DNA of 64,000 bases from assembly GCF_963678225.1 (NCBI RefSeq), contig NZ_OY782764.1, positions 3,291,001 to 3,355,000 of the forward strand. Direction: 5' to 3'. This document shows positions 9,166 through 18,104 of this stretch, piece after piece. Both the position numbers and the translations under genes were made by a program. The DNA is from an uncultured Cohaesibacter sp. (GTDB taxonomy: Bacteria > Pseudomonadota > Alphaproteobacteria > Rhizobiales > Cohaesibacteraceae). The notes under the pieces were generated by a model. The model saw only the letters and a list, made by a program, of their open reading frames with translations. It was not told the origin of the DNA and searched no databases. Positions within the stretch are counted from its first letter, which is position 1. Each line of letters opens with the position of its first letter.

Positions 9166-10458
9166 TTATTGTGCTTCCAATCCGCACCAGTCGGCTATGA
9201 ACAGGGCAGTGGCCTTGGTCACGCGCTTGACACTTTCCAGCGAGACACGCTCATTGAAGCCATGGATGGCTTCGGCATGCGGGCCATACACGAGCGCTGG
9301 TGTATTGGCATAAAGCCCGAAGAAACGCGTGTCTGTGGTGCAGGTGATCGCCATCTGCTCAAGATCCTTGTCAGTGACGGCCCGATGGGCCGCGCCAAGC
9401 GCCTTGATTGCACTGGATGCCGGTTCACTCTTATCGTCTGATAAGGCATACCCTTCAGCCATGAATCCGTGGTAAACAACCGTGGGTTTGTTTTCTCTCA
9501 GGAAGCTGTTTTCTTCAGCCGCCTGAAGCAAGGTGGCCTCGATATCGGCGCGGGCTGCCTCCAAGTCCTGTCCGGGGAAGACGCCCATGCGCACGTCAAA
9601 CACGCACCATGCCGGTACGGAGCTGGCCCAATCGCCTCCGACAATCTTGCCAACATTGAGGTTGAGGGCATGATCATGATGGGCAAAATCATGATGTCGA
9701 TGTTCTGGCGCATTCCAGCGTTTTTCAAGCGCGTGCAAGGCATTGATCAAGGGCACAGCTGCTTCGATGGCGTTGGCACCATCGCCTGCATAGGCCACAT
9801 GGGTGGGCAGCCCCTTGAGATGGACCTGAAACCAAATGACGCCCGTCTGGGCCTTGACCAGTGTTTCATCGAAGGGCTCGGGGATGAGAACAGCATCGGC
9901 CTTGTAGCCTCGTTGCAAACATGCCAAAGCGCCATTGCCGGTGCATTCTTCTTCGACCACCGATTGGAAAAACACATCTGCGGCCGGGGCAAAACCGGCA
10001 GACCGCAGGGCATCAAGAGCAAACAGGTTGGCAACCAAACCGGCTTTCATGTCGCCAGCGCCGCGCCCATAAAGCCAGTCCCCTTCAACCTTGGGAGAGA
10101 AGGGCGGCGTTTCCCACATATCAAGTGGACCAGCGGGCACCACATCGATATGGCCATTAAGGATCAGGGAGCGACCCTTGCTGGTTGCGCTTTTATGGGT
10201 GCCGACCACATTGACGGCATCATCATAGGAACCGATGACGGGAGAAAAGCCAGGCAGGTGGCGGATATCATCAACATTGATCTGCCAGCGATCCACTGAA
10301 TAGCCGCGCTCTAGCAAGGCATCTGCCATGTAGGCTTGGGCCGATTGTTCCTGACCGCGCGTGGAAGGATGACTGACCAGTTCGGAAAGAAAATCCGTTT
10401 GCTTGTCAAAGTTGGCTTCAACTGCGGAAAGAATTTTGAGTGCAATGTCCTTTTCCAT
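9166..10458 (-). CDS. ArgE/DapE-family M20 deacylase
   Basis: A 430-residue metallopeptidase-fold enzyme that hydrolyses N-acyl amino acids or related amides. Metal-binding motifs are present: NGHIDVVPAG (His, Asp), GRGAGDMKAG (Asp), VEEECTGNGA (catalytic and metal Glu) and a C-terminal GPHAEAIHG histidine. The ATG at 10458 is preceded by GGAGGG; a TTG five codons upstream lies inside that ribosome site and is rejected. It sits between CoA-transferase and thiolase genes, so it probably unmasks an N-acylated substrate of the pathway. The acyl group is unknown. Confidence 0.85.
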   Translation of the reverse strand: MEKDIALKILSAVEANFDKQTDFLSELVSHPSTRGQEQSAQAYMADALLERGYSVDRWQINVDDIRHLPGFSPVIGSYDDAVNVVGTHKSATSKGRSLILNGHIDVVPAGPLDMWETPPFSPKVEGDWLYGRGAGDMKAGLVANLFALDALRSAGFAPAADVFFQSVVEEECTGNGALACLQRGYKADAVLIPEPFDETLVKAQTGVIWFQVHLKGLPTHVAYAGDGANAIEAAVPLINALHALEKRWNAPEHRHHDFAHHDHALNLNVGKIVGGDWASSVPAWCVFDVRMGVFPGQDLEAARADIEATLLQAAEENSFLRENKPTVVYHGFMAEGYALSDDKSEPASSAIKALGAAHRAVTDKDLEQMAITCTTDTRFFGLYANTPALVYGPHAEAIHGFNERVSLESVKRVTKATALFIADWCGLEAQ

Positions 10459-10490
10459 TGTCGCTCCCTCCAATATTTGGTGTGATCGGA

Positions 10491-11150
10491 TCAGAAGGTG
10501 GGAATGTCACCTTCGGGAATGATCAGCGGCGCACCCGTCGCTGCAATAACGTCATCAAGCGCAACGCCTTCTGCCAGTTCTTTAAGGGCAAAGCCTTCAG
10601 GGGTGACATCCACAACGGCCATATCTGTGAAGATGCGCTCAACCGATCCCTTCGCGGTCAGAGGCAAGGAGCATCGCTCAAGCAGCTTGGGATTGCCCTT
10701 GCGGTCGGTATGGGTTGTCAGCACCATGACATGGGCAGCCTTTTGTGCCAGCTCGATGCCTCCGCCAACACCGGGAGAAAATTTGCCCGGAATTTTCCAG
10801 TTAGCCAGATCGCCATTCTGGGCCACCTCGAAGGCACCCAGCATGGTCAGGTCCAACCTGCCGGACCGTACGATGGCAAAGGACACCGCGCTGTCGATGA
10901 AGGCCCCTCCGGGTAGGGCGCTGATATAAGCCCCACCGGCGTCAATCAGATCGCGATCTGCATGGTCGTAATCCTGCGTCGGGCCGACACCCACAAGACC
11001 ATTTTCCGTATGCAGCCCCACTTCCATGTCGGAAGAGAGGTAATTGACGACTCGAGTCGGCAAACCGATCCCGAGATTGACCAGCATGCCCGGCTTAATC
11101 GCACGGGCCGCGCGGGCAACCATTCTTTGTCTAGCGTCGGACAATGGCAT
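10491..11150 (-). CDS. 3-oxoacid CoA-transferase, subunit B
   Basis: A 219-residue beta subunit of a class I CoA-transferase (ScoB/AtoA family). The catalytic glutamate lies in HTENGLVGVG, and the GIGLPTRV and GGAYISALPGGAFIDSA segments match the family. I place the start at 11150 (MPLSDARQ), inside the 3' end of subunit A, because AAGGA stands just before it and family members begin there; the frame extends 22 codons further upstream but that segment is the antisense-phase tail of subunit A. With subunit A it moves CoA from a donor such as succinyl-CoA to a 3-oxo acid. Confidence 0.9.
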   Translation of the reverse strand: MPLSDARQRMVARAARAIKPGMLVNLGIGLPTRVVNYLSSDMEVGLHTENGLVGVGPTQDYDHADRDLIDAGGAYISALPGGAFIDSAVSFAIVRSGRLDLTMLGAFEVAQNGDLANWKIPGKFSPGVGGGIELAQKAAHVMVLTTHTDRKGNPKLLERCSLPLTAKGSVERIFTDMAVVDVTPEGFALKELAEGVALDDVIAATGAPLIIPEGDIPTF

Positions 11151-11823
11151 ATTCCTTGTGCAAGTCTTTAAGGGCGACCACATGATCGACAAAGGGGCCG
11201 GGGGTATGGATGGCATCCGGATCGAGATCGCCGATAGGCAGGCAATTCTGGCTTTCGGCGATAACGCAATCGGCTGCCATTGCCATCAACGGGTTGAAAT
11301 TGCGTGCGGTTTTGGCAAAGCACAAATTGCCGTAAGCATCGCACTGTTCTGCATGCACCAGCGCCACATCGGTGCGCAGGGCTGTTTCCAGAACAAAATT
11401 CTTGCCGTCTACGGAGACGATCTGCTTGCCCTCGGCAAGCTCCGTGCCGATGCCGATATCCGAGATGAAACCGGCAAGGCCAGCGCCGCCAGCCCGAATG
11501 CGTTCAGCCAGAATGCCCTGTGCGCAGAATTCTACTTCCAGCGCGCCACTATTCATCATCTCGATGGCATGGCCATTGAGCCCCAGATGGGTGACGATCA
11601 GCTTGCGCACCTGCCCATTGGCCAGCAGATGGTCGATGCCCATGCCAGCCTCGTTCGCGTCATTCTTGACGAGGGTCAGATCTTTCTGACCCTGTCGTAC
11701 CAACTCGGCAATCAGGTTGAAAGGCGTGCCCGGCACGCCGAATCCGCCCACCATGATGGAAGCGCCGTCGCTGATTTGGGCGACGGCATCTTCAATGGAG
11801 CGCTCTTTTTGAGGCAGTCTCAT
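11131..11823 (-). CDS. 3-oxoacid CoA-transferase, subunit A
   Basis: A 230-residue alpha subunit of the ScoA/AtoD family. It shows the GGFGVPGTPFNLI glycine-rich loop near residues 26-38 and the LVHAEQCDAYGNL segment typical of the family. Its start overlaps the aminotransferase stop by the ATGA motif and its own 3' end overlaps the subunit B start by 20 bases, so the three genes are translationally coupled. It forms the CoA-transferase together with the B subunit. Acetoacetate or another 3-oxo acid is the likely acceptor. Confidence 0.92.
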   Translation of the reverse strand: MRLPQKERSIEDAVAQISDGASIMVGGFGVPGTPFNLIAELVRQGQKDLTLVKNDANEAGMGIDHLLANGQVRKLIVTHLGLNGHAIEMMNSGALEVEFCAQGILAERIRAGGAGLAGFISDIGIGTELAEGKQIVSVDGKNFVLETALRTDVALVHAEQCDAYGNLCFAKTARNFNPLMAMAADCVIAESQNCLPIGDLDPDAIHTPGPFVDHVVALKDLHKEYAIVRR

Positions 11824-13169
11824 GAGGCATTCACTGGCAAATCGAATTTCGCCGCAAGAGCATCAAGGCTCTCGATGAGGATACCCATGATTTCGTCAAT
11901 CTGGGATTCATTGACAATCATGGCCGGAGCAACGAGGAAGTGATCTCCTTCCACTCCGCCGCGCGTGCGACGAGAATAGATGATGAGGCCACGCTCATAA
12001 GCCAGCTCGACCAGTTCGAGATAGCAGTTATATTCCTTGGGGAGCGGGGTCATGCTGTCCTTGTCGCTGACAAGTTCAAACGCTAGCAGCAAGCCCTTGC
12101 CACGGACATCGCCAATAAAGGGATAGCGCTCCATAAGGCCTTCAAGACGGGACTTGAGAAGGGCGCCCATGGCGGCACAATTATCGATGAGGCTTAGCCG
12201 ATCAATTTCCTTGAGCACAGCGACACCGGCCGCACAGGCAAGCGGATTGCCAGCATAGGTATAGCCGTGCAGGAAGCCGCCGGCATCGAGCAACGCTTCG
12301 ACCATGGGTTCGCGGGCAACCACAGCCCCAAGCGGCGCGTAGCCGGCGGCAAAGCCTTTGGACATCGCCACGATGTCCGGTTCGATATCCCAGTGATTGG
12401 CAGCAAGGAAAGACCCCGTGCGGCCAACACCGGTCATGACTTCATCATAGATCAGCAGGATGCCGAATTCCTTGCAGATTTCAGCAATGCGTCCGTAATA
12501 GCTGTCTGGGGCAACCAGAGCGCCGGTAGAAGCGCCGCCAATCGGCTCCATGATGAAGGCGAGAACAGTTTCCGGGCCCTGCTTGATGATCTCGTCGCGC
12601 AGCAGTTCGGCATATTTCAGACCACGCTGCTCATCCGTCAGGTTGTCCCGATCCAGATAGCATGCAGGAGCCGCGATCTTGGGCATATCCCGCATCATCG
12701 GGTCAAATGGGCGGGCGAGCGGATCATAACCGGTCAGAGCCAGCGCCCCGAAGGTGCTGCCATGATAGGACGGAAAACGGGAAATGACCTTCCAGCGGCT
12801 CGATTGGCCCTGCGTGATGGCATATTGGCGCGCCAGTTTGATGGCGCTTTCAACGGCTTCCGAGCCGCCTGAGACAAAGAACACGCGGTCCAGATTGCCC
12901 GGCATGCGTTCTGCCACCATAGACGCCAGATCTTCGGACGGTTCCGTGCGGAAATGCAGACGATAGCCGAAGGTGGACTTGTCCATCTGCGCTTTCATCG
13001 CTTCCAGCACATTGGGGTTGGAATGCCCAATGTTGGAAACCATCGCGCCGGAAGAGCCATCAATATAGCGTTTTCCGGATTGGTCATACATATAGATCCC
13101 TTCTGCGCGGTCCAGAAATGGCCTTGGAGCGCGGGATTGATAGAAGAGATTAGACGTCTTGTTGCTCAT
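11820..13169 (-). CDS. Class III PLP-dependent aminotransferase
   Basis: A 449-residue aminotransferase of the omega/beta-amino acid class. Visible motifs are [15 protein letters not shown] near residue 99, SYHGSTFGA in the cofactor site, [16 protein letters not shown], and the PLP lysine in [16 protein letters not shown]. Class III enzymes typically act on amino groups distal to or beta to the carboxylate. The downstream genes in the operon are a 3-oxoacid CoA-transferase and a thiolase, which would accept the 3-oxo acid made from a beta-amino acid. It overlaps both neighbours by four bases (ATGA). Amino acceptor and substrate are inferred, not shown. Confidence 0.9.
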   Translation of the reverse strand: MSNKTSNLFYQSRAPRPFLDRAEGIYMYDQSGKRYIDGSSGAMVSNIGHSNPNVLEAMKAQMDKSTFGYRLHFRTEPSEDLASMVAERMPGNLDRVFFVSGGSEAVESAIKLARQYAITQGQSSRWKVISRFPSYHGSTFGALALTGYDPLARPFDPMMRDMPKIAAPACYLDRDNLTDEQRGLKYAELLRDEIIKQGPETVLAFIMEPIGGASTGALVAPDSYYGRIAEICKEFGILLIYDEVMTGVGRTGSFLAANHWDIEPDIVAMSKGFAAGYAPLGAVVAREPMVEALLDAGGFLHGYTYAGNPLACAAGVAVLKEIDRLSLIDNCAAMGALLKSRLEGLMERYPFIGDVRGKGLLLAFELVSDKDSMTPLPKEYNCYLELVELAYERGLIIYSRRTRGGVEGDHFLVAPAMIVNESQIDEIMGILIESLDALAAKFDLPVNAS

Positions 13170-13936
13170 TTTGCGCCTTCGAGATGCTTTCTAAGGAAAT
13201 TCTTGGTTCTGTCTTGCGTCGGATTGTGGAAGACAATCTCAGGGGCGCCTTCCTCGACGACGACACCGCCATCCATGAACAGAACCCGATCGCAAACGCT
13301 CTCGGCAAATCCCATTTCGTGGGTGACGATGATCATGGTCATGGCTTCCTCAGCCAACATTTTCATGACCTGGTTGACCTCTTCGACCAGTTCCGGGTCA
13401 AGCGCTGACGTTGCTTCGTCAAACAGCATCAGTTTGGGTTTCATGGCGAGCGCGCGCGCAATGGCTACGCGCTGCTTCTGGCCGCCAGACAATTGTGAGG
13501 GGTGATAGTCAATCCGGTCGATGAGCCCGACATGCTCGAGCTGCTGCTCGGCGAGTGCATTGGCTTCATCCTCGGAAACACCCTTGAGCAGCTTGGGCGC
13601 CAGCGTGATATTTTCCCGCACGGTCAGGTGAGGGAACAGATTGAAATGCTGGAACACCATGCCGATTTGTTGGCGTACCTGATTGATATGCTTTTCATAT
13701 TGGGCGTGTGGCAACAGCTTGTTCACCTGCACGCCATCCAGCCAGACTTCGCCAGAGGTCAGCGGATCAAGATCGTTGATCGCGCGCAGGAGCGTGGATT
13801 TGCCCGAGCCACTGGGGCCGATGATGGCAACGATTTGCTGCTGCTCGACCTGCAGGCTGATATCCTTGAGAACTTCAAGCTCACCAAAGCATTTCTGGGC
13901 GTGGCGAATATCGACAAAGGGACGATGATGCGTCAT
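13166..13936 (-). CDS. Polar amino acid ABC transporter ATP-binding protein (GlnQ-like)
   Basis: A 256-residue ATPase of the polar amino acid uptake family. Walker [10 protein letters not shown] is at 40-48; then the Q-loop [15 protein letters not shown], signature [15 protein letters not shown] and Walker [17 protein letters not shown]. All catalytic residues are intact. It follows two permease genes and energises uptake with them. The four-base overlap with the aminotransferase gene places transport and catabolism on one transcript. Confidence 0.93.
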   Translation of the reverse strand: MTHHRPFVDIRHAQKCFGELEVLKDISLQVEQQQIVAIIGPSGSGKSTLLRAINDLDPLTSGEVWLDGVQVNKLLPHAQYEKHINQVRQQIGMVFQHFNLFPHLTVRENITLAPKLLKGVSEDEANALAEQQLEHVGLIDRIDYHPSQLSGGQKQRVAIARALAMKPKLMLFDEATSALDPELVEEVNQVMKMLAEEAMTMIIVTHEMGFAESVCDRVLFMDGGVVVEEGAPEIVFHNPTQDRTKNFLRKHLEGAK

Positions 13937-13957
13937 GGAATGATCCTTCCGACAGGC

Positions 13958-14614
13958 TTAACGAGAGGCTTGAACACGGCGTTCGATACGACGCAACACC
14001 GCCTCCATGCCCAGATTGATGATGTAGTAGCAAACCGCTGCAACCGCGTAGAATTCGAACGGTCGGTATGTGCGCCCAATGGCCAGCTGCGCCGATAGGG
14101 TCAGCTCCGTAACGCCGATAACCGAAACCAGAGCCGAGTCCTTCAAAAGAGCGATCATGTTGTTGCCAATCGGCGGAATGACATCGCGCACAGCCTGCGG
14201 GATCACGATATAGCGCAGGGATTGGCCGCGACTGAGCCCAAGGGTGCGTGCCGCTTCCATCTGCCCCTTGTCCACGGCCAGAATACTGGTCTGGATCAGC
14301 TCTGAGTTATAAACTGCGAAATGCAGCCCGAGTCCCAGCGATCCGGCCACAAAGGCTGGAAGATCGATGCCGATCTGGATGAGACCGAAATAGATCAGGA
14401 ACAGCTGAAGCAGCAGCGGCGTTCCCATGAAGAGCCATTCAAAGCCCTTCATCGGCCAGCTGATCACACGTGGCGCATAAAGCGCGATAACGGCGAAAAA
14501 GATGCCGCCAAAGAAACTGAGAACAGCTGCAGCCAGCGTAATGGCAATGGTCCAGAAAACGCCTTGCATGATGACGTCGAAGAAGCCGGGTACGACCGAA
14601 AAATCAAGCCCCAT
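13958..14614 (-). CDS. Polar amino acid ABC transporter permease (second)
   Basis: A 218-residue HisM/GlnP-type permease with about five membrane spans. The ATPase-docking loop is AARTLGLSRGQSLRYIVIPQAVRDVIPP-like near residues 130-155 (EAARTLGLSRGQ). The start at 14614 has GGAGG five bases upstream; the frame can be read from a TTG four codons earlier, inside that site. It is paired with the permease encoded just upstream, and the two probably form a heterodimer. Confidence 0.9.
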   Translation of the reverse strand: MGLDFSVVPGFFDVIMQGVFWTIAITLAAAVLSFFGGIFFAVIALYAPRVISWPMKGFEWLFMGTPLLLQLFLIYFGLIQIGIDLPAFVAGSLGLGLHFAVYNSELIQTSILAVDKGQMEAARTLGLSRGQSLRYIVIPQAVRDVIPPIGNNMIALLKDSALVSVIGVTELTLSAQLAIGRTYRPFEFYAVAAVCYYIINLGMEAVLRRIERRVQASR

Positions 14615-14641
14615 GACGGCCTCCAATCAAATCTTGAAAAA

Positions 14642-15289
14642 TCATTGAATCCGCACCTTCTTGTCAAGCCAGCTTATGCCGCGTCCGGTTGCATAGATGA
14701 TGATCATGTAAAGAACACCAGCCAGGATGAACATTTCAAATGGCTTGTAGGTTGAGCCGATATAGCGCTGGGCAGTGTAGGTCAGTTCGACAACCGAGAT
14801 TGCCGCAACCAGTGCCGTGCCCTTGATGAGCGCATTGATGTTAACGCCCAGCGGGCGCACCATCAGGCGGAAGGCCTGTGGCAGAATAACATAACGCATG
14901 GCCTGCCAACGGCTCATTCCAAGCGTTCTGGCCGCTTCCGTCTGACCCTTGTGCACCGAAATAATGGCGCCACGAATGGTTTCGGTCATATATGCGCCGA
15001 TATTGACGCCAAGTCCGATGACACCTGCTTCAAAGGCATCGAGCTGGATGCCGATCTGTGGGCCGCCAAAATACAGCAGAAACAGCTGAATGAGGGCAGG
15101 GGTGCCACGAAACAGACTGACATAGGCTGACCCAATAAACCTGACAGCCTGAAGGCGAGACAAACGTGCCGCCGCGCCCAGCGAGCCGCAGATCAAGCCC
15201 AATATGGCCGTCAGAATCGATAGCTCGATGGTCAGTACGGCCGCCTTGAGAAAGTGGGGATAGACCCGGAGGATAAGATCAATATCCAT
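14642..15289 (-). CDS. Polar amino acid ABC transporter permease (first)
   Basis: A 215-residue HisQ/GlnP-type permease. It has an N-terminal helix (FLKAAVLTIELSILTAILGLICG), a LFRGTPALIQLFLLYFG segment typical of the family, and the docking loop EAARTLGMSRWQAMRYVILPQ. The length is normal. It lies 12 bases downstream of the creatininase-family gene and 27 bases upstream of the second permease. Confidence 0.9.
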   Translation of the reverse strand: MDIDLILRVYPHFLKAAVLTIELSILTAILGLICGSLGAAARLSRLQAVRFIGSAYVSLFRGTPALIQLFLLYFGGPQIGIQLDAFEAGVIGLGVNIGAYMTETIRGAIISVHKGQTEAARTLGMSRWQAMRYVILPQAFRLMVRPLGVNINALIKGTALVAAISVVELTYTAQRYIGSTYKPFEMFILAGVLYMIIIYATGRGISWLDKKVRIQ

Positions 15290-15301
15290 ATAGTGCAGTC
15301 C

Positions 15302-16093
15302 TCAATGATGATCCTTGCGTTCCAGAAGCGGAAGCTCCCGGATTTCACGCACCAGATCGGCTGTTTCTTCAATCGCAGCTTTCAGAAAAGCTTCGCCATT
15401 TTCGGCTGTTGCGAGCGCAGGATCGCCCATGGTGCCGTCAGGGGACACCGAAGACCACCAGCGCATCAACATCGCCTTGCCGCCACCGCGCGCCAAATCG
15501 AGGTTGAAGAATTTGCTCTTGCCATCATGCAGATTCTGGTTCTGGGCCTTTTCCAGATGCACCAGATCCGGATGCAGATATTTGTAGATCGCCGCTTCGA
15601 ATTCACCCGCATGAGCGATGCCGCCGATATCCGACGCGCGTATGGCATTGATCTTGTCCGAGCACAGATTCCAGTAGGAGGCAGACACGCAAAGAATGCC
15701 GGTTTCAATGACCGTCTTCCGCGCCGCCAAATCCAGAACCGGATGATTGGACCCATGGGAATTGAGCAGCAGAATGCGCCGGAAACCATGATGCGCGAGG
15801 GATTTTGTTACATCGGTTACGAACGCAATCAATGTTTCGGGCTGTATCCAGATAACACCCGGAAAATCCTTGTGATGCTCATTGAAGCCATAGGAAATGG
15901 GCGGCATGACAAGAACCTGATCAGGTATGGCTTTGGCTACACCTTCTGCAACCGCCATGCCCAGAACCGTATCGGTATCAAGAGGCATGTGGGGCCCGTG
16001 ATCTTCTGTTGCTGAAACGTTGAGAATCACGACGCGGTCTTTGTCGATATCGCGCACCTCTTCCCAGCTGAGCTTGCCATAGTCAGTCTGCAT
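15302..16093 (-). CDS. Creatininase-family amidohydrolase
   Basis: A 263-residue metal-dependent amidohydrolase of the creatininase superfamily, which opens cyclic or linear amides in the cytoplasm. Likely metal ligands are E30, H32 and D41 in SATEDHGPHMPLDTD, H113 in NSHGSNH, and E164 in AHAGEFE, matching the family pattern. No signal peptide is present. It lies between the binding-protein gene and the permease genes of an amino acid importer, an unusual position for an enzyme, so its substrate is probably what is imported. The family also includes enzymes of cofactor and guanidino compound metabolism, so creatinine itself is not implied. Confidence 0.85.
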   Translation of the reverse strand: MQTDYGKLSWEEVRDIDKDRVVILNVSATEDHGPHMPLDTDTVLGMAVAEGVAKAIPDQVLVMPPISYGFNEHHKDFPGVIWIQPETLIAFVTDVTKSLAHHGFRRILLLNSHGSNHPVLDLAARKTVIETGILCVSASYWNLCSDKINAIRASDIGGIAHAGEFEAAIYKYLHPDLVHLEKAQNQNLHDGKSKFFNLDLARGGGKAMLMRWWSSVSPDGTMGDPALATAENGEAFLKAAIEETADLVREIRELPLLERKDHH

Positions 16094-16114
16094 GAGAAAA
16101 GTCTTTCGGGAAAA

Positions 16115-16143
16115 TTTGGCCCGCAGAAAACCTGCGGACCAAA
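16115..16143 (-). other. Stem-loop after the amino acid binding-protein gene
   Basis: On the minus strand TTTGG and CCGCAG form a stem with CTGCGG and CCAAA, broken by one mismatch (plus-strand halves 16115-16126 and 16132-16143). It lies 30 bases past the binding-protein stop and is followed by only AAATTTTCC. It may act as a partial terminator or mRNA-stabilising element that keeps the binding protein more abundant than the rest of the operon. Confidence 0.6.
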
Positions 16144-16172
16144 TAATTTTTGAAAAATATTAGGTTTTGAAA

Positions 16173-16958
16173 TTAGCGAATGTCGCCGCCAACCCATTTG
16201 TTGGCAATCTCGAGATAGGTGCCGTCAGCCATCAGGTCATCCAGTGCCTTCTGCATGGCCGCTTTCAGATCCGGGTTGCCTTCGCGGATGGCGATACCAG
16301 CACCGAAAGCTTCGGTTTCCAGGTCTGGCAGTTCAACCATTTTGTAGCCGTTTTCCTTGATGGCGAGCATGGCTGCGATACGGTCGTTGACGATTGCATC
16401 AACGCGGCCATTGTCTAGCTCCATAAGAAGTTCCGGCAGGCCTTTATAGGTGCGAATCTTGTAGCCGGCTTCACGGGCCCACTGTTCGTGAGTCTCACCA
16501 AGGGTAACACCCAGAGTAGCATCATCAAGCTGCGATACGCTTGTGATTTCAGAGCCTTCCTTGGTGAAGATGGCGCGTTTGGTAGCATAGTATGGACCAA
16601 CGAAATCAACGACTTTATCGCGTTCTTCGGTGATCGTCATGGAGCCGACGATAGCGTCATACTTGTTGGCCAAGAGACCGCCGATGATGCCGTCCCACGC
16701 GGTGGTGATGATTTCAACTTCAAGGCCCATGCGCTTGGCGATCTCGGTGCCGATGGCCGGGTCAAAGCCAACCACTTCGTTGGCGTCGTTGACGAAGTTG
16801 AACGGAGGATAAGCGCCACTCATGGCAATGCGAATAACGCCTTTTTCCTTGATGGTGTCGAGTTCGTCGGCGAGAACCGGAGCGGAAATGCTAAGGCTTG
16901 CCAGCACGAGCGTGCCGGTGGCTGCGACAAACTTCAACAAGCTGCGACGGTTGATCAT
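16173..16958 (-). CDS. Polar amino acid ABC transporter periplasmic binding protein (SBP family 3)
   Basis: A 261-residue binding protein of the SBP_bac_3 family. The N-terminus carries RRSLLKF, a hydrophobic stretch and a likely cleavage after ...SAPVLA near residue 30. The mature protein has the family opening IRIAMSGAYPPFNFVN, GFDPAIGTEIAKRMG, and the hinge-side GSMTITEERDKVVDF. Length is standard. It is the first gene of the catabolic operon and is transcribed away from the LysR gene, so its promoter lies in the 16959-17108 gap. Confidence 0.92.
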   Translation of the reverse strand: MINRRSLLKFVAATGTLVLASLSISAPVLADELDTIKEKGVIRIAMSGAYPPFNFVNDANEVVGFDPAIGTEIAKRMGLEVEIITTAWDGIIGGLLANKYDAIVGSMTITEERDKVVDFVGPYYATKRAIFTKEGSEITSVSQLDDATLGVTLGETHEQWAREAGYKIRTYKGLPELLMELDNGRVDAIVNDRIAAMLAIKENGYKMVELPDLETEAFGAGIAIREGNPDLKAAMQKALDDLMADGTYLEIANKWVGGDIR

Positions 16959-17082
16959 TAAGATTCTCCTGTTTGAAGCGAAAACTGTTCCCTGGCGTTT
17001 TGCCTAATTTTTAGCAGTGACTAAATTTTTGCCACCTTGTCTTGAAGGTTGCATGGGATGTATCATCAAGCAAATAAATAAT

Positions 17083-17105
17083 TCCAATGATGAGTATAGA
17101 TTGGA
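17083..17105. promoter_or_regulatory. Candidate LysR operator
   Basis: A perfect inverted repeat TCCAAT-N11-ATTGGA, which satisfies the T-N11-A rule of LysR-type operators, ends four bases before the LysR start codon. It sits in the 150-base gap between the regulator and the divergent transport operon. A second, looser repeat CTTGA...TCAAG lies at 17041-17070. Binding here would allow autorepression and control of the operon; this is inference from the motif and its position. Confidence 0.6.
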
Positions 17106-17108
17106 TCT

Positions 17109-18065
17109 ATGATGCGGCCCTATGAACAGCGGTTTCCCTGGAATCTTGATTGGAACCTACTCAGAACTTTCATGGTTGTGGTTGAGCAAAAAAGCATCAC
17201 GAAAGCAGCAGATTTTCTGGGGCTGAAACAACCTACGGTCAGTGCTGCGCTTAAAAGGCTTGAAGAAATAACGGGCCACAAGCTGATTGTGCGCAAACCC
17301 AACCAGTTCAGGGTAACCCGGGCCGGAGATATTCTGTATTATGAATGCTCTACGATTTTCGGCAGTGTGTCCCAGTTGCCCTCGCTACTGGATCGTGGCG
17401 AAGACGAACTCAGAGGGCACATAACGCTGGTCGTTGCCAGCCATGTGGTTTGTCCCCAATTTGACGAAGTGTTGGCACAATATGCACGCCTGCACGACAA
17501 GGTGACATTCTCAATTTCTGTGGCTGATAGTGAAGAGATTGTCAGTCGGGTGGGGCAGAATCGTGCCAGCTTCGGCGTCTGCCTCGTCAACAACAGCGCC
17601 GAGACGCTGGACGCGGAGATTCTCTATCGCGAGTATTTCGCTCTTTATTGTGGTCCAAACCACCGTCTCTTCAGGCAGAAAGACATAGACGTTGCGGAAT
17701 TGATCGGCGAGCCCAGTGTTTCCTTCCAGACAGAAGTGGAAGGGGGCGCTCTGGAGCCAGTGGCGAATCTTCGGGCGCGAGTTCAGGCGGCAACCCGTTG
17801 GCATGGGGTCTCATCCAACCTAGTGGAAGTGCGACGCATGATTGTTGCCAATATCGGAATCGGAGCTCTGCCGGTCCATGTTGCCAGAAGGGATGTAGAA
17901 CGGGGGCTCTTGTTCCAATTGCCCCCTTATGAAAATCTGCCGCCTGTGGACGTCCATCTGGTCTCCAACCCCAAACGGCGCGCGTCCGATGCAGAAGCCG
18001 AATTCCTGCGTCTTTGCAATGAGCGAATATTCAGTCTTCCACTCAGTGAGAGAACTTTCAAATAG
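17109..18065 (+). CDS. LysR-family transcriptional regulator
   Basis: A 318-residue regulator. The N-terminal helix-turn-helix covers about residues 14-75 (LLRTFMVVVEQKSITKAADFLGLKQPTVSAALKRLEE), followed by an effector domain of the periplasmic-binding fold from about residue 100. The start is uncertain: two ATG codons stand in tandem (17109 and 17112) and only a GGA precedes them; family members usually begin close to the DWNLLRTF segment, so a few residues may be extra. It is divergent from the transport/catabolic operon and is likely its activator. Confidence 0.88.
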   Translation: MMRPYEQRFPWNLDWNLLRTFMVVVEQKSITKAADFLGLKQPTVSAALKRLEEITGHKLIVRKPNQFRVTRAGDILYYECSTIFGSVSQLPSLLDRGEDELRGHITLVVASHVVCPQFDEVLAQYARLHDKVTFSISVADSEEIVSRVGQNRASFGVCLVNNSAETLDAEILYREYFALYCGPNHRLFRQKDIDVAELIGEPSVSFQTEVEGGALEPVANLRARVQAATRWHGVSSNLVEVRRMIVANIGIGALPVHVARRDVERGLLFQLPPYENLPPVDVHLVSNPKRRASDAEAEFLRLCNERIFSLPLSERTFK

Positions 18066-18104
18066 CATCGTCCGTTTGTGGAGAGTGGGGCAATGGGCTG
18101 GCCG

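Noticed and set aside
9469-10299. 276-codon plus-strand frame within the deacylase gene
   Set aside because: Antisense of conserved metal-binding motifs that clearly belong to the M20 protein.
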